This document shows, one piece after another, positions 6,216-6,949 of a stretch of DNA of 6,949 bases (position 1 is its first letter; each line of letters opens with the position of its first letter). The position numbers were made by a program, and so were the translations under genes. The DNA comes from an uncultured Pseudobdellovibrionaceae bacterium (GTDB taxonomy: Bacteria; Bdellovibrionota; Bdellovibrionia; Bdellovibrionales; Bdellovibrionaceae): NCBI GenBank assembly GCA_937900305.1, contig CALCCV010000125.1, positions 1 to 6,949 on the forward strand. Reading direction: 5' to 3'. Below the pieces are notes generated by a model. That model saw only the letters and a list, made by a program, of their open reading frames with translations. It made no database searches and was not told the DNA's origin.

Positions 6216-6238
6216 CTCATGTAACTTAAATACATGGG
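6216..6238 (+). repeat. Inverted repeat enclosing the start codon of the TPR-like gene
   Basis: CTCATGTA (6216-6223) can pair with TACATGGG (6231-6238): 8 pairs including one G-U, with a 7-nt loop. The right arm contains ATG 6234, so the RNA hairpin would bury the start codon. The left arm contains ATG followed directly by TAA (6219-6224) in the same frame as the gene. No U tract follows, which argues against a pilin terminator. Confidence 0.45.
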
Positions 6239-6890
6239 ACAGATCAAAAGCTCTTCCTCTCTCCTAGGTCTCCTTTTTACAGTTCTTCTCGGACTACAAA
6301 TGGCTTTTTGGTTGCCGCCTCAGGCAAACCAAAGAGCCATTTTTATTTCTCCGTCGGCAGTTATCAAACACTTTCACTTTGGGTACAATGAAACCCTGGC
6401 TGATGGCTTTTGGATTCGGAGTCTGCAAGATATCGACTATTGCGAGCGCCAGATCAGTGCAGGTCAATGTTCGAACATGACTTGGTTATTCAAAATGATT
6501 GATGTCATCACTGAGCTCTCTCCGACATTCAGAATGCCTCATGCGATGGGTGGAATTGCCTTGAGCGTTCTTGTCGGCGATGTGCAAGGAGCGGCTGTTA
6601 TATTCAAAAAAGCGGTCGATCGATTTCCTGATGATTGGACTATTTCCTATAAAGCCGGTTATCACGCATTGATCGAAGAAAAGGATGAACTAAAAGCCGC
6701 CTCCTATTTCAGAACTGCGGCCCAAAACGGGGCCCCTCCATGGGTTTATTCCCTCTCCGGCGGCTTGTTTAACAAAAATCAGAAGAAAGAAATCGCTCGT
6801 CAAATGGTCGAGGAAATGAAGGCCGCGAACGTTTCGCCCGGTTTTATAGAGCGCCTTACTAAAAAGATCGACTCAGACGAAAATAGGTAA
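6234..6890 (+). CDS. Membrane-anchored TPR-like protein of unknown function, paired with the pilin
   Basis: This 218-aa protein has one N-terminal hydrophobic segment (about 9-28) that looks like an uncleaved anchor, so the rest is probably periplasmic. After YNETLADGFWIRSLQ (51-65) comes a helical region with TPR character: about 102-131 (GGIALSVLVGDVQGAAVIF) and 136-165 (ISYKAGYHALIEEKDELKAA). Cys70 and Cys79 could form a disulfide. The layout (YN..AD..W.R..Q, then a MID-ITELSPTF segment, then TPR pairs and a GAPPWVYSLSG motif) recalls a family of uncharacterised TPR proteins in deltaproteobacteria-like genomes. I do not know a demonstrated function. It begins 46 nt after the pilin stop and probably shares its transcript. 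A pilus-assembly or pilin-handling role is inference from position only. ATG 6234 is the first start after an in-frame stop at 6222 but lacks a Shine-Dalgarno. The next in-frame Met is residue 23, inside the anchor, so the longer start is preferred. Confidence 0.85.
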   Translation: MGQIKSSSSLLGLLFTVLLGLQMAFWLPPQANQRAIFISPSAVIKHFHFGYNETLADGFWIRSLQDIDYCERQISAGQCSNMTWLFKMIDVITELSPTFRMPHAMGGIALSVLVGDVQGAAVIFKKAVDRFPDDWTISYKAGYHALIEEKDELKAASYFRTAAQNGAPPWVYSLSGGLFNKNQKKEIARQMVEEMKAANVSPGFIERLTKKIDSDENR

Positions 6891-6949
6891 GGTGGCCTGC
6901 TTCTCTTCGCTGATTTTTGCGGGCATCACAAAAATACATTGATATCCTT

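Noticed and set aside
6895..6924. Possible terminator GCCTGC ... GCGGGC after the TPR-like gene
   Set aside because: The stem is 6 pairs with one G-U around an 18-nt loop and no U tract follows, so it is too weak to call.
6859..6940. Short minus-strand frame of 26 codons with AAGGA before its ATG near 6939
   Set aside because: It would overlap the 3' end of the TPR-like gene in antisense and ends quickly. There is no domain or other support despite the good ribosome-site match.

Overview
The window looks like chromosomal DNA from a Gram-negative bacterium, most probably a member of the Bdellovibrionota (a Bdellovibrio-like predator). The evidence is a ClpS/ClpA pair, a Slt70-like lytic transglycosylase with a lipoprotein signal, and a type IV prepilin whose N-terminal half (SEAKTNL, AEKSFFSEY, GYRPEG, LRYNVGF) resembles the pilins typical of that group. 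This placement comes from remembered family likeness, not from a search. There are no rRNA, tRNA, CRISPR or transposon sequences. Six protein genes cover almost the whole window.

Minus-strand block (5341 down to 1). In transcription order it reads clpS (5341-4898), a 183-bp gap, clpA (4714-2342), slt (start near 2391, overlapping the end of clpA, to 268), an 83-bp gap, and the first 61 codons of an acidic protein that runs off the left edge (184-1). ClpS is the N-degron adaptor that feeds substrates to ClpA, which unfolds them for ClpP. The transglycosylase cleaves peptidoglycan in the periplasm and appears to be expressed in the same direction and partly coupled to clpA. Two RNA structures may separate these genes: a candidate attenuator-like set of competing stems between clpS and clpA, and a perfect 12-bp stem with a 4-nt loop just after the clpA stop, inside the first codons of slt.

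Plus-strand block (5615 to 6890). A divergent 273-bp region (5342-5614) separates clpS from a type IV prepilin gene (5615-6187). The pilin leader holds a candidate sigma-28/FliA-like promoter, a perfect 7-bp inverted repeat with a 3-nt loop, and a very strong Shine-Dalgarno sequence embedded in a 12-bp palindrome. 46 bp after the pilin follows a membrane-anchored TPR-like protein (6234-6890). Its start codon lies in the arm of an inverted repeat and has no visible Shine-Dalgarno. The two probably form one transcription unit, which suggests the TPR-like protein works with the pilus or pseudopilus, though no function is shown.

The coding genes are mostly recognisable families. The less ordinary content is in the junctions: the hairpin at clpA/slt, the leader of the pilin gene, and the start region of the TPR-like gene. 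I see no clear evidence of a wholly new multi-gene system. The pilin plus anchored TPR-like pair is the best candidate for something undescribed.
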